A DNA stretch of 64,000 bases from Clostridiaceae bacterium BRH_c20a (GCA_000961765.1 LADT01000024.1:1-64000); one strand, 5' to 3'. Shown: positions 33,015-42,842, numbered from the stretch's first letter. Made by a program: numbers and translations. The notes: generated by a model from the sequence alone, not told the origin.

Positions 33015-35123
33015 TCACTCCTCAATATCAATATCCACTAATTCTCTATAAGAGGGATCGCTAGCTACTTCTAAAAGCTGTTTCCAAGCTTTTTGGGACC
33101 GTTTATAATCACCTGTACGCTTATAGAGAGCACCTAAATCATAAATAACACGCCAATAAAGCTCCTCTGAAATTTTACTTTTTCCCTGTTCAAAGGCATT
33201 TTTCACAAATTTCAAGTCTTTGGCTGCTTTATCTGCAAGAGGGAAAAAAGCTTCAGGCAAGGAAGCAAAAAGATATCCTCGCAGTAAGCGCAACTGAGGA
33301 TTTGTATTATCTTTACTGATGGCTTTTTTTAACATTTTCAAGCCTTGGATTGCATTACCAAACATAGTGTTGGGATCATTGGCATCACGACCCAGAAGAG
33401 CTATGGAACTGGCGTAATAACCTAAAGCTATAGGGTCATCAGGGTCCATTTCATGTACCTTTTCCAGAATGGCATGGGCTTTTTGGACTGCTGCTTTATG
33501 ACCTGCCACTCCTATATCATGCAGGCGTATGCCTTCTGTTAATAAATCTTCTTTACTATGCATGGAAGCTATTTTAGTATCTATATCTCCTAAATCAGCA
33601 CCCAACTGTTCCTGAATTAAATTGTGATATTTATCATACGGTGTTTGGGCCAATAGTTTATCCCAAGTCTCCTCAGCCTGATCATCCATATCTAAACGTT
33701 TGTAACAAACTCCTAAATCATATAAAATCTGCCAGTAAGTATCCCGGTCTAACAACTGCTCATTTTCTTCATAACCTTGGATGATAAATTCAAAATCAGT
33801 AATAGCTGTGGCGGTACGTCTAAAGAAGCTTTCCGGAAGTCTAAAACTTTGATATGCCCTAATTAGCCGAATTGTCATATTTTTGGGGTTATCATTAGCT
33901 ACCTTGTCTAATAACTTTGCCGCTTTTATTGCATTAACAAATAAATTGCTAGAAATTTTACTATCCCTTCCGGTCATTGATAGGCAGTCAGCATAATAAG
34001 CTGTAATAAGGTCATTATCCGGGTTGGCTTTATTGGCTTTGTTAAAGTAATCAAAGGCTTTACCGGTTGCCTCTTTATCTCCAGTTTTAGCGGCCATATA
34101 GAGCTTGATACCTTCACTAAATGATTCCTTAGTTTCCAGATTGGAAAATTTTTGCTCATCTTCATAAAAACCATCTCCATCTTTCTGAGCAGCAATAGGT
34201 TCATCTGATTTTATAATTTCTCCATTACTTAAAGGCTCCTCTTCCAGCGGTTTTACTATCAAATCTACCTCTTTAGTAACAGGTAATTCTTGGATAATAT
34301 CTGCTTTTTCACCTTTTTTATCTTTTTTGGATTTCGTTATGCCTTCTTTTTTTAATAACTTAATATATTTTTCATCAGAAGTAACTTCTAAAAGCTTTTG
34401 CCACGTTTTTTTAGCCTCATCATGCCTATTTAAATTTTTATAAGCTCCTCCTAAGTCATAAAGAAGCTTTAAGTAATAACTTTCTGTAAAAATGTTCTGA
34501 TCTTTTTCATATCGGGAAATCATGTGTTTAAAGTCCTCTACAGCCGTGTCGGTACGGTGAAAATACATTTCCGGAAGCCGGTAGCAAACATTAGCTCGAA
34601 GAATCCGAACTTGAGTATTTTCAGGATTTATTTTAACAACTTGATCCAAGATTTTTAATCCTTCCAGAGCTTTATTCATGCGCTCATTTGGATTAATTGA
34701 ATCCCTGCCTAAGAGGGAAATAATACTGCCTAAATACCCTTTGGCTTCTACATTTTCAGGTTCTTGTTCCAAAAATTCCTTCAATAATTTATGAGCTTCG
34801 ACTACCGCTTTTTTGTCCCCTGCTACCCCTAAATCATGCAATTTTATTGCCTCTTCTAAAATTTTTTCAGTGCCATTAACCTCTTTGGTATGTAGTTCCT
34901 CTTTGACTTGAGCCTCTGTTTCTTTGCCATCTTCAACAAAGAAATTTTCTAGTTTTACTGCCTCTCCCCAAGATTCTTGGTTATTTTCCGCCTCTTCACC
35001 GAGAGACCTTTCATTCATATCGATAATTTCATTTTGCTTTTCCCTTTTGGTTTCTGGCAAATTATTTTTTTCTTTTTTAACAAAACCTATGGCCCATGGA
35101 ACTTTACGATTTTTATCCGCCAT
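33015..35123 (-). CDS. TPR-type protein with three long internal repeats
   Basis: 702 residues. After a charged, low-complexity N-terminus (1-85) there are three copies of a module of about 165 residues (about 90-255, 335-500 and 530-695). Each has the order LHD(L/I)GVAG-like start, LGRD/TGRD near residue 60, an R(L/I)LRA/G helix, a PE.FF/YF.R block and a final YDLG.(A/C)YK....A..W..LL. Linkers between modules are acidic and Lys-rich. The helices fit tetratricopeptide repeats fused into a larger unit. It probably forms a scaffold; no signal peptide. First gene of a unit with ligase 1, the amidohydrolase and the small protein. It starts at ATG 35123 after AAAGGAGG. Confidence 0.85.
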   Translation of the reverse strand: MADKNRKVPWAIGFVKKEKNNLPETKREKQNEIIDMNERSLGEEAENNQESWGEAVKLENFFVEDGKETEAQVKEELHTKEVNGTEKILEEAIKLHDLGVAGDKKAVVEAHKLLKEFLEQEPENVEAKGYLGSIISLLGRDSINPNERMNKALEGLKILDQVVKINPENTQVRILRANVCYRLPEMYFHRTDTAVEDFKHMISRYEKDQNIFTESYYLKLLYDLGGAYKNLNRHDEAKKTWQKLLEVTSDEKYIKLLKKEGITKSKKDKKGEKADIIQELPVTKEVDLIVKPLEEEPLSNGEIIKSDEPIAAQKDGDGFYEDEQKFSNLETKESFSEGIKLYMAAKTGDKEATGKAFDYFNKANKANPDNDLITAYYADCLSMTGRDSKISSNLFVNAIKAAKLLDKVANDNPKNMTIRLIRAYQSFRLPESFFRRTATAITDFEFIIQGYEENEQLLDRDTYWQILYDLGVCYKRLDMDDQAEETWDKLLAQTPYDKYHNLIQEQLGADLGDIDTKIASMHSKEDLLTEGIRLHDIGVAGHKAAVQKAHAILEKVHEMDPDDPIALGYYASSIALLGRDANDPNTMFGNAIQGLKMLKKAISKDNTNPQLRLLRGYLFASLPEAFFPLADKAAKDLKFVKNAFEQGKSKISEELYWRVIYDLGALYKRTGDYKRSQKAWKQLLEVASDPSYRELVDIDIEE

Positions 35124-35312
35124 TAAACAAATTCCTCCTTTAGAATTATGTATTGTGTTTGAAAATAGTCAAAGTATTCTATTATAAAATATTCTTTTAT
35201 GTCTATTTTGTGATAAATATACCTACTGCAATTTTCCCAAATTATCTAAAGTAACCCTTTTATTTTTACCTCCGTAGTATATAAGGAAGAAAGTTAAAAG
35301 GAGTGTATAAAC

Positions 35313-36515
35313 TTGAAAAGTCAGCTATTTAAAAAAATTAGTATTGTATTGCTACTATTCTTTTTTATCTTGACTGCAGGATGCAGCGGGGATAAAACCA
35401 CTCAACCTGAGCAGAACCCCATAAAAATAGGTTTATTGGTTCCCTACACAGGAGTTTTTGCCAGCAATGGTTATGACATTACCCGAGGTATTGAATTATA
35501 TTTTGATGAAATAGGCTGGAAAGCAGCAGGACTGGAAATTAAGCTTCTAAAAGAGGACAGCGAAATGAAAGGTCCCGTTGCTCTGCAAAAGGCTCGCCGT
35601 TTAGTAGAGAGTGAACAAATAGATATCCTGACAGGAATCGTCAGCAGTTCAGTTGCTTATGCTTTACGAGATTATATAGTTGCCAATGAAGTTCCCCTGA
35701 TTCTAGCTAATGCCGGAGCAGCCGAATTGACAAAAGAACAAGGCAGCAAATATATATTTAGAGTATCTTTTGCCAACGGCCAGTATGAATATCCCATGGG
35801 CGACTACGTTTTTAATGAATTAAAGCTGGGGAAAATTACCGTCCTGGCCCCTGATTATGCAGCCGGCCATGAAAAAGCCCAAGGTTTTATGGACGGTTTT
35901 AAAACCAGTGGCGGTGAGATTATCCAAGAAATCTATCCTCCGCTGGGAACCACGGATTTTGGTCCATATTTAGCTCAGATTAATAAAGATGCTGATGCTG
36001 TTTGGGTTCATTTTTCAGGAACCGATTCTATCAGCTTTGTTAATCAATATGCAGAATACGGTCTGAAAGACAAAATTCCCTTGTTAAGCAGCGGCGACCT
36101 TGTTGACGAATCCTCCTTACCTCACCAGGGTGATGCCCCTATTGGCATTATCAGCTCCCACCATTACAGTGCCGCTTTAAATACTCCGGAAAACCAAAAG
36201 TATGTAAAAGACTATCGGGCCAAATATAATGATGACCCAAATATGTTTTCCGAGCAAGGTTATGTAGCTGCCCGGGTAACAGTAGAAGCAATTGAAGCTT
36301 TAGAGGGAGATATTTCCGATACTGAAAAATTATTATCTTCAATCAAGAAAGTGGAGTTCAAAGCCCCCCGGGGACCTTTTAGTTTTGATCCAAAAACCCA
36401 GAATGTCATCTTTGACACCTATATCCGTAAGACAGAAAAAATAGACGGTAAATTAAGAAATACAGTTATCCATACCATACCTGCTGATAAAAACCCCTGG
36501 TATCTGCTAAAATAG
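35313..36515 (+). CDS. livK: Branched-chain-amino-acid-type ABC transporter binding lipoprotein (1)
   Basis: 400 residues starting at TTG 35313 after AAAAGGAG. The signal peptide ends in the lipobox TAGC (Cys about residue 24). The mature part is a type-I periplasmic-binding fold starting with PIKIGLLVPYTGVFA. It is anchored outside and delivers ligand to LivHM. Ligand specificity in this family ranges from branched-chain amino acids to amides, urea and aromatic acids, and the catabolic/biosynthetic genes here suggest an aromatic or heterocyclic ligand. Very similar to the second binding protein at 41062. Confidence 0.92.
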   Translation: MKSQLFKKISIVLLLFFFILTAGCSGDKTTQPEQNPIKIGLLVPYTGVFASNGYDITRGIELYFDEIGWKAAGLEIKLLKEDSEMKGPVALQKARRLVESEQIDILTGIVSSSVAYALRDYIVANEVPLILANAGAAELTKEQGSKYIFRVSFANGQYEYPMGDYVFNELKLGKITVLAPDYAAGHEKAQGFMDGFKTSGGEIIQEIYPPLGTTDFGPYLAQINKDADAVWVHFSGTDSISFVNQYAEYGLKDKIPLLSSGDLVDESSLPHQGDAPIGIISSHHYSAALNTPENQKYVKDYRAKYNDDPNMFSEQGYVAARVTVEAIEALEGDISDTEKLLSSIKKVEFKAPRGPFSFDPKTQNVIFDTYIRKTEKIDGKLRNTVIHTIPADKNPWYLLK

Positions 36516-36527
36516 GAGGAATTTTCA

Positions 36528-37397
36528 ATGGATTCTGCCCAAATAATAATTCAGGCTTTAAATGGGCTATCTTATGGCCTCCTGCTTTTCTTACTGGCCA
36601 CCGGGCTTTCCCTTATCTTTGGATTAATGGGGGTTATTAATCTAGCCCACGGTTCCTTTTATATGTTAGGTGCTTACGTGGGTCTGGCAATTATCAATCT
36701 AACAGGAAACTTTGTCCTGGCTTTACTAGGTGCAGCTTTAATACTAGCGTTTGTTGGTATTTTAGTAGAACGTTTCTTTATACAAAGGCTTTATAAAAGA
36801 GAATTAGACCAGGTGCTTTTAACCTTCGGTTTTGCTTATATATTTATGGATGTTGCCAAATGGATTTGGGGAGGAACCCCTCGGTCCCTCCCCAAACCCC
36901 CTTTCTTGAATAGCTCACTAAATATTCTTGGAGAAGCATTTCCTGTATATCGCATAGCAATGATCATTATTGGGTTATTTGTAGCTTTAGCTTTATGGTT
37001 ATTTCTGGAAAGAACACGGGTAGGGGCTGTCATTAGAGCAGGTGTTGATGACCAAGAAATGGTAAAGGCCATGGGAATTAACATTAAAATATTCTTTACC
37101 GGCATTTTTGCTTTAGGGGCCTTTTTGGCTGCCTTTGGAGGTGTAATAGGCGGCCCAATTATGGGGGCTTACCTTGGTTTGGATTTCAATATTCTGGTCC
37201 TAGCTTTAGCCGTGGTAGTCGTTGGGGGTCTGGGCACTTTAAAAGGTGCTTTTTGGGGTAGTATTTTAATTGGCTTTATTGAAACCTTTGGTAAAGTTTT
37301 CTTTATCAACTTTGCTATAGTAACTATTTACATTGCTATGGCATTAATCTTAATATTTAAACCTGCCGGGTTGCTAGGTAAGGAGGAATCCTATTGA
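36528..37397 (+). CDS. livH: ABC transporter permease LivH type
   Basis: 289 residues with about eight membrane helices and the family motifs GLSLIFGLMGVINLAHGSFYM near the start and VVVVGGLGTLKGAFWGS near the end. Start at ATG 36528 after GGAGGAATTTTCA; 12 bases after the binding-protein gene. It overlaps livM by four bases. Forms the membrane channel with LivM. Confidence 0.94.
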   Translation: MDSAQIIIQALNGLSYGLLLFLLATGLSLIFGLMGVINLAHGSFYMLGAYVGLAIINLTGNFVLALLGAALILAFVGILVERFFIQRLYKRELDQVLLTFGFAYIFMDVAKWIWGGTPRSLPKPPFLNSSLNILGEAFPVYRIAMIIIGLFVALALWLFLERTRVGAVIRAGVDDQEMVKAMGINIKIFFTGIFALGAFLAAFGGVIGGPIMGAYLGLDFNILVLALAVVVVGGLGTLKGAFWGSILIGFIETFGKVFFINFAIVTIYIAMALILIFKPAGLLGKEESY

Positions 37398-38377
37398 TTT
37401 CAATTCTTAATAAACTCATACCAGCTGAAACTAACCTTCCTTGGCTAGCTAAAGTAACAATGCTGCTAATTTTAGTTTTGCTCCCATTTATCTTAAGTTC
37501 CTACGGACTTAGCTTATTAACAAAGGTATTAATCTTCGGACTCTTTGCTATGAGTCTTGATATCTTAGTTGGATTTACAGGATTGGTTTCTTTTAATCAT
37601 GCTTCTTTTTTCGGAGTAGCAGCCTATACAGTTGGCATTTTAGTCAACCGTGGATTTGAAAACTTTTGGCTTTTACTCATTCCGGGGATTGCCATAGCAT
37701 TACTTTTGGCAGGATTGCTAGGTTTACTGATTTTAAGAAGCAGTGGGGCCTATTTTCTAATGATAACTCTGGCCTTTGGACAAATGCTTTTTGCTCTAGC
37801 CTGGAAATGGCGTTCTTTGACCGGAGGAGATGATGATGGGTTACCTGGGATTGGCAGGCCGGAAATAGGCCTTCCTATTTCTATGTGGAATGAACAAAAT
37901 TTCTATTTTCTAGTTTTAATATTATTTATAGGCAGTTTTTTACTGATAAAAAAAGTTATTAAGTCCCCCTTTGGTAAATCCATTGTCGGTACACGGGAAA
38001 ATGAACTCCGTATGCAGTCTTTAGGCTATAATACATGGCTTATTAAGTACATATCTTATATTATTGCCGCAGGATTCGCAGCACTGGCGGGTATTTTATA
38101 TACCTATTTTAATGGTTTTATTTCCCCCCAAGAACTCGACTGGTCAATGTCCGGATATATCCTATTAATGGTTATTATTGGAGGTGCAGGAACCTTAGTA
38201 GGTCCTGTTGTCGGAGCCGCAGTGATAATTATTTTACAAAATCTAATTAGCACCTATACCGAACTATGGCCCTTATTTATGGGTTTAATCTTTATACTTT
38301 GTGTTTTGTTTGCAAGAGATGGCATAGTAGGCTCTCTACTAAAACTCTATCAAAAAAAGGTTGGGGAAATGAAATGA
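37394..38377 (+). CDS. livM: ABC transporter permease LivM type
   Basis: 327 residues, about nine membrane helices, with LVGFTGLVSFNHASFFGVAA and ILYTYFNGFISPQELDWSMS. It starts with TTG at 37394, overlapping the livH stop (TTGA). The end overlaps livG by four bases. Second channel half of the transporter. Confidence 0.94.
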   Translation: MISILNKLIPAETNLPWLAKVTMLLILVLLPFILSSYGLSLLTKVLIFGLFAMSLDILVGFTGLVSFNHASFFGVAAYTVGILVNRGFENFWLLLIPGIAIALLLAGLLGLLILRSSGAYFLMITLAFGQMLFALAWKWRSLTGGDDDGLPGIGRPEIGLPISMWNEQNFYFLVLILFIGSFLLIKKVIKSPFGKSIVGTRENELRMQSLGYNTWLIKYISYIIAAGFAALAGILYTYFNGFISPQELDWSMSGYILLMVIIGGAGTLVGPVVGAAVIIILQNLISTYTELWPLFMGLIFILCVLFARDGIVGSLLKLYQKKVGEMK

Positions 38378-39072
38378 AAGCTTTAGAAATAAAGAATATT
38401 AGTAAAAGCTATGGAGGCCTTGATGTTTTAATAAATGTATATTTTACTTTAGAGCAAGGGGAAAGGAGGGCCATTATAGGGCCTAATGGTGCGGGAAAAA
38501 CAAGTTTGTTCAACATTATCAGCGGTATCATAAAGCCTGATTCCGGAGAAATTTATCTTCTAGGCCAAAATGTTACCCGTTTATCAACATACCTTAGATC
38601 CAGATTAGGTTTAGCCCGTACCTTCCAAAGAAATACTCTTTTTAACAATTTGAGCATACTGGATAATGTTGAATTAGCCCTTCATAGTACTAAATCCGAC
38701 TCAAATATTAAAGATATATTAAGAAATTGGGGATTGTGGGACAAAAGAAAAGTTATAGTTAAAGAATTATCCTATGGTGAACAAAGACAAATAGAAATAC
38801 TATTAGCATTGGTTCAATCTCCGAAAATAATTATCCTGGATGAACCTACAGCCGGTATGTCACCAATGGAAACAAAAACAATTACTGAAATGATTAAATC
38901 CCTATCCCGGGATATTACTGTTTTAATTATCGAACATGACATGGATGTTGTTTTTAATCTTGCCGATGGAATCAGTGTTCTGCATAACGGACAAATATTA
39001 TGCGAAGGAAGCCCCGATGAAATAAAATCTAATCCGCTGGTAAAAGAAGTCTACCTCGGTACGGATCATTAG
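38374..39072 (+). CDS. livG: ABC transporter ATPase LivG type
   Basis: 232 residues with Walker A GPNGAGKTSLFN, signature LSYGEQRQIEI and Walker B IIILDEPTAGM, plus the LivG-type TFQRNTLF segment after the Q loop. The frame is open back to 38266, but those codons lie within livM; ATG 38374 overlaps the livM stop (ATGA) and begins the ATPase. Drives transport together with LivF. Confidence 0.95.
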   Translation: MKALEIKNISKSYGGLDVLINVYFTLEQGERRAIIGPNGAGKTSLFNIISGIIKPDSGEIYLLGQNVTRLSTYLRSRLGLARTFQRNTLFNNLSILDNVELALHSTKSDSNIKDILRNWGLWDKRKVIVKELSYGEQRQIEILLALVQSPKIIILDEPTAGMSPMETKTITEMIKSLSRDITVLIIEHDMDVVFNLADGISVLHNGQILCEGSPDEIKSNPLVKEVYLGTDH

Positions 39073-39086
39073 GAGGCAAGATCATC

Positions 39087-39782
39087 ATGTTACAGTTAAC
39101 TGATGTGCACACGTATTATGGAGATAGTCATATATTGCAAGGAGTAACCCTAGAAGTTCCCCAAGGTTCTGTGATAGCCTTACTGGGTCGAAATGGAATG
39201 GGCAAAACAACTACAATTCATTCTATAATTGGCTTTACTCCACCGGTAAAGGGTCAAATAGTTTTTGAAGGTAAAAATATTGTCGGTTTTCAACCATATC
39301 AGATAGCTCAATTAGGTATAGCCCTTGTTCCTCAAGGAAGGAGAATTTTTCCTTCATTAACCGTCAAGGAAAATCTAACTATCGGCTGGCAAAAAAAGAA
39401 AGGTCAATTAGATAATGACTTAAAACATATTTACAGTTTATTTCCTGTCTTAAAAAAAAGAGAAAAACATTCCGGTAAACACCTAAGCGGCGGAGAACAG
39501 CAAATGCTGGCTATCGGCAGAGCATTAATGACCCATCCGAAATTGATTTTAATGGATGAACCTTTAGAAGGGTTAGCTCCCACCATTATCCAAGACATTT
39601 ATAAAAAAATCATAGAACTTAAATCCAGCGGTTACTCAATACTGTTAGTAGAGCAAAATATCCATTTAGCCCTTAAAATCGCTGACTATGTCTATATCAT
39701 GAATAAAGGGAAAATCGCCTATCATGGAGATACAAAGCAAGAACAAATAAAAGAAGAAATCAAAAAGTATTTAAGTATCTAA
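39087..39782 (+). CDS. livF: ABC transporter ATPase LivF type
   Basis: 231 residues with Walker A GRNGMGKTTTIHS, signature LSGGEQQMLAIGRAL and Walker B LILMDEPLEGLAP, the standard LivF pattern. Fourteen bases after livG, start ATG 39087 after TAGGAGGCAAGATC. Closes the transporter core. Confidence 0.95.
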   Translation: MLQLTDVHTYYGDSHILQGVTLEVPQGSVIALLGRNGMGKTTTIHSIIGFTPPVKGQIVFEGKNIVGFQPYQIAQLGIALVPQGRRIFPSLTVKENLTIGWQKKKGQLDNDLKHIYSLFPVLKKREKHSGKHLSGGEQQMLAIGRALMTHPKLILMDEPLEGLAPTIIQDIYKKIIELKSSGYSILLVEQNIHLALKIADYVYIMNKGKIAYHGDTKQEQIKEEIKKYLSI

Positions 39783-39818
39783 TCTAATCAGGAAATAGCC
39801 TTAGGAGGAACTTAATAA

Positions 39819-41015
39819 ATGAATAAACGGGTTGTTGTCAATATAGGAACCATTGTATCAGGTGACACTAGTAAAGGGTTTTTAAAAGGGGATACCATAA
39901 TTATTGAAAAAGGAAAGATTTCAGCAATTGGTTATTCAACTAATCTAAATTTTAACAATGCAGAACTTGTTATTGATGCAGCAGGTATGATGGTTACACC
40001 TGGTTTAATTGATTCCCATACTCACCCTGTTATTGGTGACTGGACACCCCGGCAGAAAGCTATTAATTGGATGGAAGGAGCACTAAACGGAGGAGTTACA
40101 ACAATTATTTCCCAGGGAGTAGTCCATTTGCCAGGCAGGCCGCAAAATAGATCTGCCGCCAAAGCTTTGGCCATTCTATGTGCAGCTATTGGAGATAACT
40201 ATCGTCCAGGTGGAATTAAGAGTCACCAAGGAACCGTGCCTTTAGAAGCAGGTTTGACCGAACAGGATTTTAGGGAAATGGCGGAAAACGGTGTGAAAAT
40301 TATTGGGGAAATCGGAGTTGTGGGTAAACTGCACCACCCCGAGGACATTGCCGAAATGCTTAGCTGGGCGAGGCAATATGGTATGATTGTACCGCTTCAT
40401 TTTGGAGCCCGCTCTATTCCCGGGTCTGCAAGAATTTGGTCGGAAGAAGTTGAAAAGATTAGACCTGATGTAGTTTTGCACTTAAACGGTGGTCCTGTAG
40501 GTGCACCCTGGCCGGAAGTAAAGAAGGTTATTGAGGATAGTAAGGCAGTTTTGGAATTGGTATATACCGGCAACCCTAAGTTAATGTATGATGCCATAGA
40601 GTTAATAAAGGGACGCAACGAATATCATCGAGTCTTAATTGGTTCCGATACACCATCAGGAGGAGGGCTAATTCCTTCAGCCATTCTCAAATGCATTTTA
40701 CAAATAGCATCTCTGAACCAGGTCCCTCCCGAAATCGCCATTGCTATGGCTACAGGAACAACATCAGATTTATATAAACTCAATACCGGAAAAATCGAAA
40801 TTGGTAGAGAAGCTGATTTGTTAATTATGGATGCACCCTTGGATTCAGCAGCCCATGATGCTATGGAGGCAATAAAAATGGGCGATCTTCCCGCAATCGA
40901 AATAATTATGATTGATGGCGAAATAGTTGTAATAGAGGCTGCGAATACTTTTCGCTCTTCAAAAACACCCTTGTTAAAAGTAAATAAAGGATCGCAAATA
41001 ATTAATCATTGCTAA
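39819..41015 (+). CDS. Enamidase-like amidohydrolase
   Basis: 398 residues of a bimetal TIM-barrel amidohydrolase. The N-terminal NIGTIVSGD, VTPGLIDSHTHP (metal His), TPRQKAINWMEGALNGGVTT, HLPGRPQ, RPGGIKSHQG, SIPGS, DVVLHLNGGP and LIGSDTPSGGGLIPS follow, in order, what I remember of the enamidase of Eubacterium barkeri. That enzyme opens the ring of 6-oxotetrahydronicotinate during nicotinate fermentation. All expected ligands (two His, later His, final Asp) are there. Other nicotinate genes are not in the window, so the substrate may be another cyclic enamide or lactam. It sits between livF and a second binding protein, pointing to uptake followed by ring opening. Confidence 0.85.
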   Translation: MNKRVVVNIGTIVSGDTSKGFLKGDTIIIEKGKISAIGYSTNLNFNNAELVIDAAGMMVTPGLIDSHTHPVIGDWTPRQKAINWMEGALNGGVTTIISQGVVHLPGRPQNRSAAKALAILCAAIGDNYRPGGIKSHQGTVPLEAGLTEQDFREMAENGVKIIGEIGVVGKLHHPEDIAEMLSWARQYGMIVPLHFGARSIPGSARIWSEEVEKIRPDVVLHLNGGPVGAPWPEVKKVIEDSKAVLELVYTGNPKLMYDAIELIKGRNEYHRVLIGSDTPSGGGLIPSAILKCILQIASLNQVPPEIAIAMATGTTSDLYKLNTGKIEIGREADLLIMDAPLDSAAHDAMEAIKMGDLPAIEIIMIDGEIVVIEAANTFRSSKTPLLKVNKGSQIINHC

Positions 41016-41061
41016 TAGGTCGACAGTTCATAGCCAATAGTATTAAAAGGAGGCAATTGAA

Positions 41062-42288
41062 ATGAAGCGAAAATATATTTTAAAAATTATTATTATTTTA
41101 CTAATAGTACCACTACTTTTTTTTATTGGATGTACTAAAAATAATCAAAATTCAATCAACACAGTTGACAAGGAGAAAACCCCTGCCGCTGAAAGCAAAA
41201 AAATTAAAGTGGGAGTTTTACTTCCATATACCGGTGTTTTTGCAGATTTAGCTGAAAATAATGAACGGGGAATGCGGATTGCCTTTGAAGAAGCAGCGGC
41301 TGAAAACAATAACTATCAAATTGTAATGATTAAAGAGGATACTGAAGCAACTCCTAATGTTGGACTGCAAAAGGCTAAAAAGCTGGTCCTAAGTGATAAG
41401 GTTGATTTAATTATAGGGATTGTCAGCAGTAGTGTTGCCTATGCAGTAAAGGATTTTGTTGATCAGCAGAAAATCCCGGTGATTATTACCGTATCAGAGG
41501 CTCGAGAACTAACCAGGGAAAAAGGCAGCCCCTATATCTTCCGTACCTTTTTAGCTGCCGGGCAGGCTGACTATCCTTTCGGAAAATATGCTAATGAAAA
41601 TTTGGGTTATAAAACTGCAGTGATTATGGGTCCTGATTATGCCGCCGGGCACGAAAAAGCTGACGCTTTTATTCAAGGTTTTACTGAAGCCGGTGGGCAA
41701 ATAGTGCAAGAAATTTATCCTCCTCTAGGAAGTAGTGATTATGGGCCTTATCTGAGCCAGCTAAAACAGGCGGATTTTGTTTGGACTTTCTTAGGAGGAG
41801 GTAATGATGCTATCAAGTTTGTAAAGCAATATGAAGAATACGGGATTAAAGCTAAAATGCCCCTATTATTTTCCGGCGGTGGAGTAGATGAATCAATTCT
41901 GCCTAGTATAGGAGATGCAGCCATCGGAATTGTAAGTGTTTCCAACTATAGTGCTTTGTTAGATACTCCCGAAAATAAGGAATTAGTTAAAGCAACAACT
42001 AATAAATATAACATAGTCCCCAATCAATTCTTAAATGCAGGTTATGTTGCTGCAAAAACCGCCTTGAGTGCCATTGATAAATTAGAAGGAAATATAGAAG
42101 AAAAAGATAAGTTTCTTAAAGCGCTAAAAAGTGTTGAGTTCCCGGCACCTCAAGGGCTATTCAGATTTCATCCTGAAAGTCAGAATGGCATATTTGATGC
42201 CTATATCCGGCGAGTTGAAAAACTCTCAGACGGTACTCTCGGTAATGTTGTTATCGATAAAATTCCTAATGTCACTGACCGTTGGTAA
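41062..42288 (+). CDS. livK: Branched-chain-amino-acid-type ABC transporter binding lipoprotein (2)
   Basis: 408 residues, clearly a duplicate of the protein at 35313 (shared KIKVGVLLPYTGVFA, GPDYAAGHEKADAFIQGF, QEIYPPLGSSDYGPYL). The signal peptide ends in the lipobox FIGC. Start ATG 41062 after AAAAGGAGGC. Keeping two different binding proteins for one transporter suggests two related ligands or a changed specificity after duplication. Confidence 0.92.
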   Translation: MKRKYILKIIIILLIVPLLFFIGCTKNNQNSINTVDKEKTPAAESKKIKVGVLLPYTGVFADLAENNERGMRIAFEEAAAENNNYQIVMIKEDTEATPNVGLQKAKKLVLSDKVDLIIGIVSSSVAYAVKDFVDQQKIPVIITVSEARELTREKGSPYIFRTFLAAGQADYPFGKYANENLGYKTAVIMGPDYAAGHEKADAFIQGFTEAGGQIVQEIYPPLGSSDYGPYLSQLKQADFVWTFLGGGNDAIKFVKQYEEYGIKAKMPLLFSGGGVDESILPSIGDAAIGIVSVSNYSALLDTPENKELVKATTNKYNIVPNQFLNAGYVAAKTALSAIDKLEGNIEEKDKFLKALKSVEFPAPQGLFRFHPESQNGIFDAYIRRVEKLSDGTLGNVVIDKIPNVTDRW

Positions 42289-42381
42289 ATATGAAACTGT
42301 ATAAGTTATATTTATAAAGATAAAAATATATTGAGATAAATTAAGATATATTGAGAAAGATAATTAAAAAGGAGCACATTA

Positions 42382-42831
42382 ATGGATAGAAATATTAGAG
42401 GAATGATTGCAGGAGCTATTGGTGGCATAACTATGAATATTTGGAGTTTTTTTTCTTACCACGCATTAGGTTTTGCCAAACTCCGTTTTCCTGACTGGAG
42501 TTCTCTGATGATTTTTGAAAAGAAACCCGAAAGCTTATCTATGTTTATAATAGCATTACTAACTCAACTTGCCTGGTCCGGTTTTTTGGGTGCGCTTTTT
42601 GCTCATGCCATTCCTCTTATTTCATCAAAAGGCTATTTAATTAAAGGGGCTTTTTATGGTTTCCTGGCTAGCTTTTTAATCTATGTTATTCCTACCTTGT
42701 TTCAGCATCCAATCCATGAAATATTTGATTTTGGAACAGTAGTCACAGACATTATTGGAGGAGTAATCTGGGGTATAACTACAGTAGTAGTACTAAAATA
42801 TCTTGATGATAAAATCACAACAAAAGTATAA
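42382..42831 (+). CDS. Hypothetical four-helix membrane protein
   Basis: 149 residues with four membrane segments (about residues 8-28, 52-75, 85-105 and 120-140), beginning MDRNIRGMIAGAIGGITMNI, a Gly-rich start seen in small YagU/DUF1440-type membrane proteins. I do not assign a function. Ribosome site AAAAAGGAG lies seven to ten bases before the ATG. It is the last gene of the plus-strand transporter unit, with 93 bases of AT-rich sequence (repeats of TATATTGAGA) before it. Confidence 0.7.
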   Translation: MDRNIRGMIAGAIGGITMNIWSFFSYHALGFAKLRFPDWSSLMIFEKKPESLSMFIIALLTQLAWSGFLGALFAHAIPLISSKGYLIKGAFYGFLASFLIYVIPTLFQHPIHEIFDFGTVVTDIIGGVIWGITTVVVLKYLDDKITTKV

Positions 42832-42842
42832 TAAAAATTTAT

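Noticed and set aside
39819-41015. Nicotinate fermentation cluster
   Set aside because: Only the enamidase-like gene is present; nicotinate dehydrogenase, oxonicotinate reductase and downstream mutase genes are not in the window.
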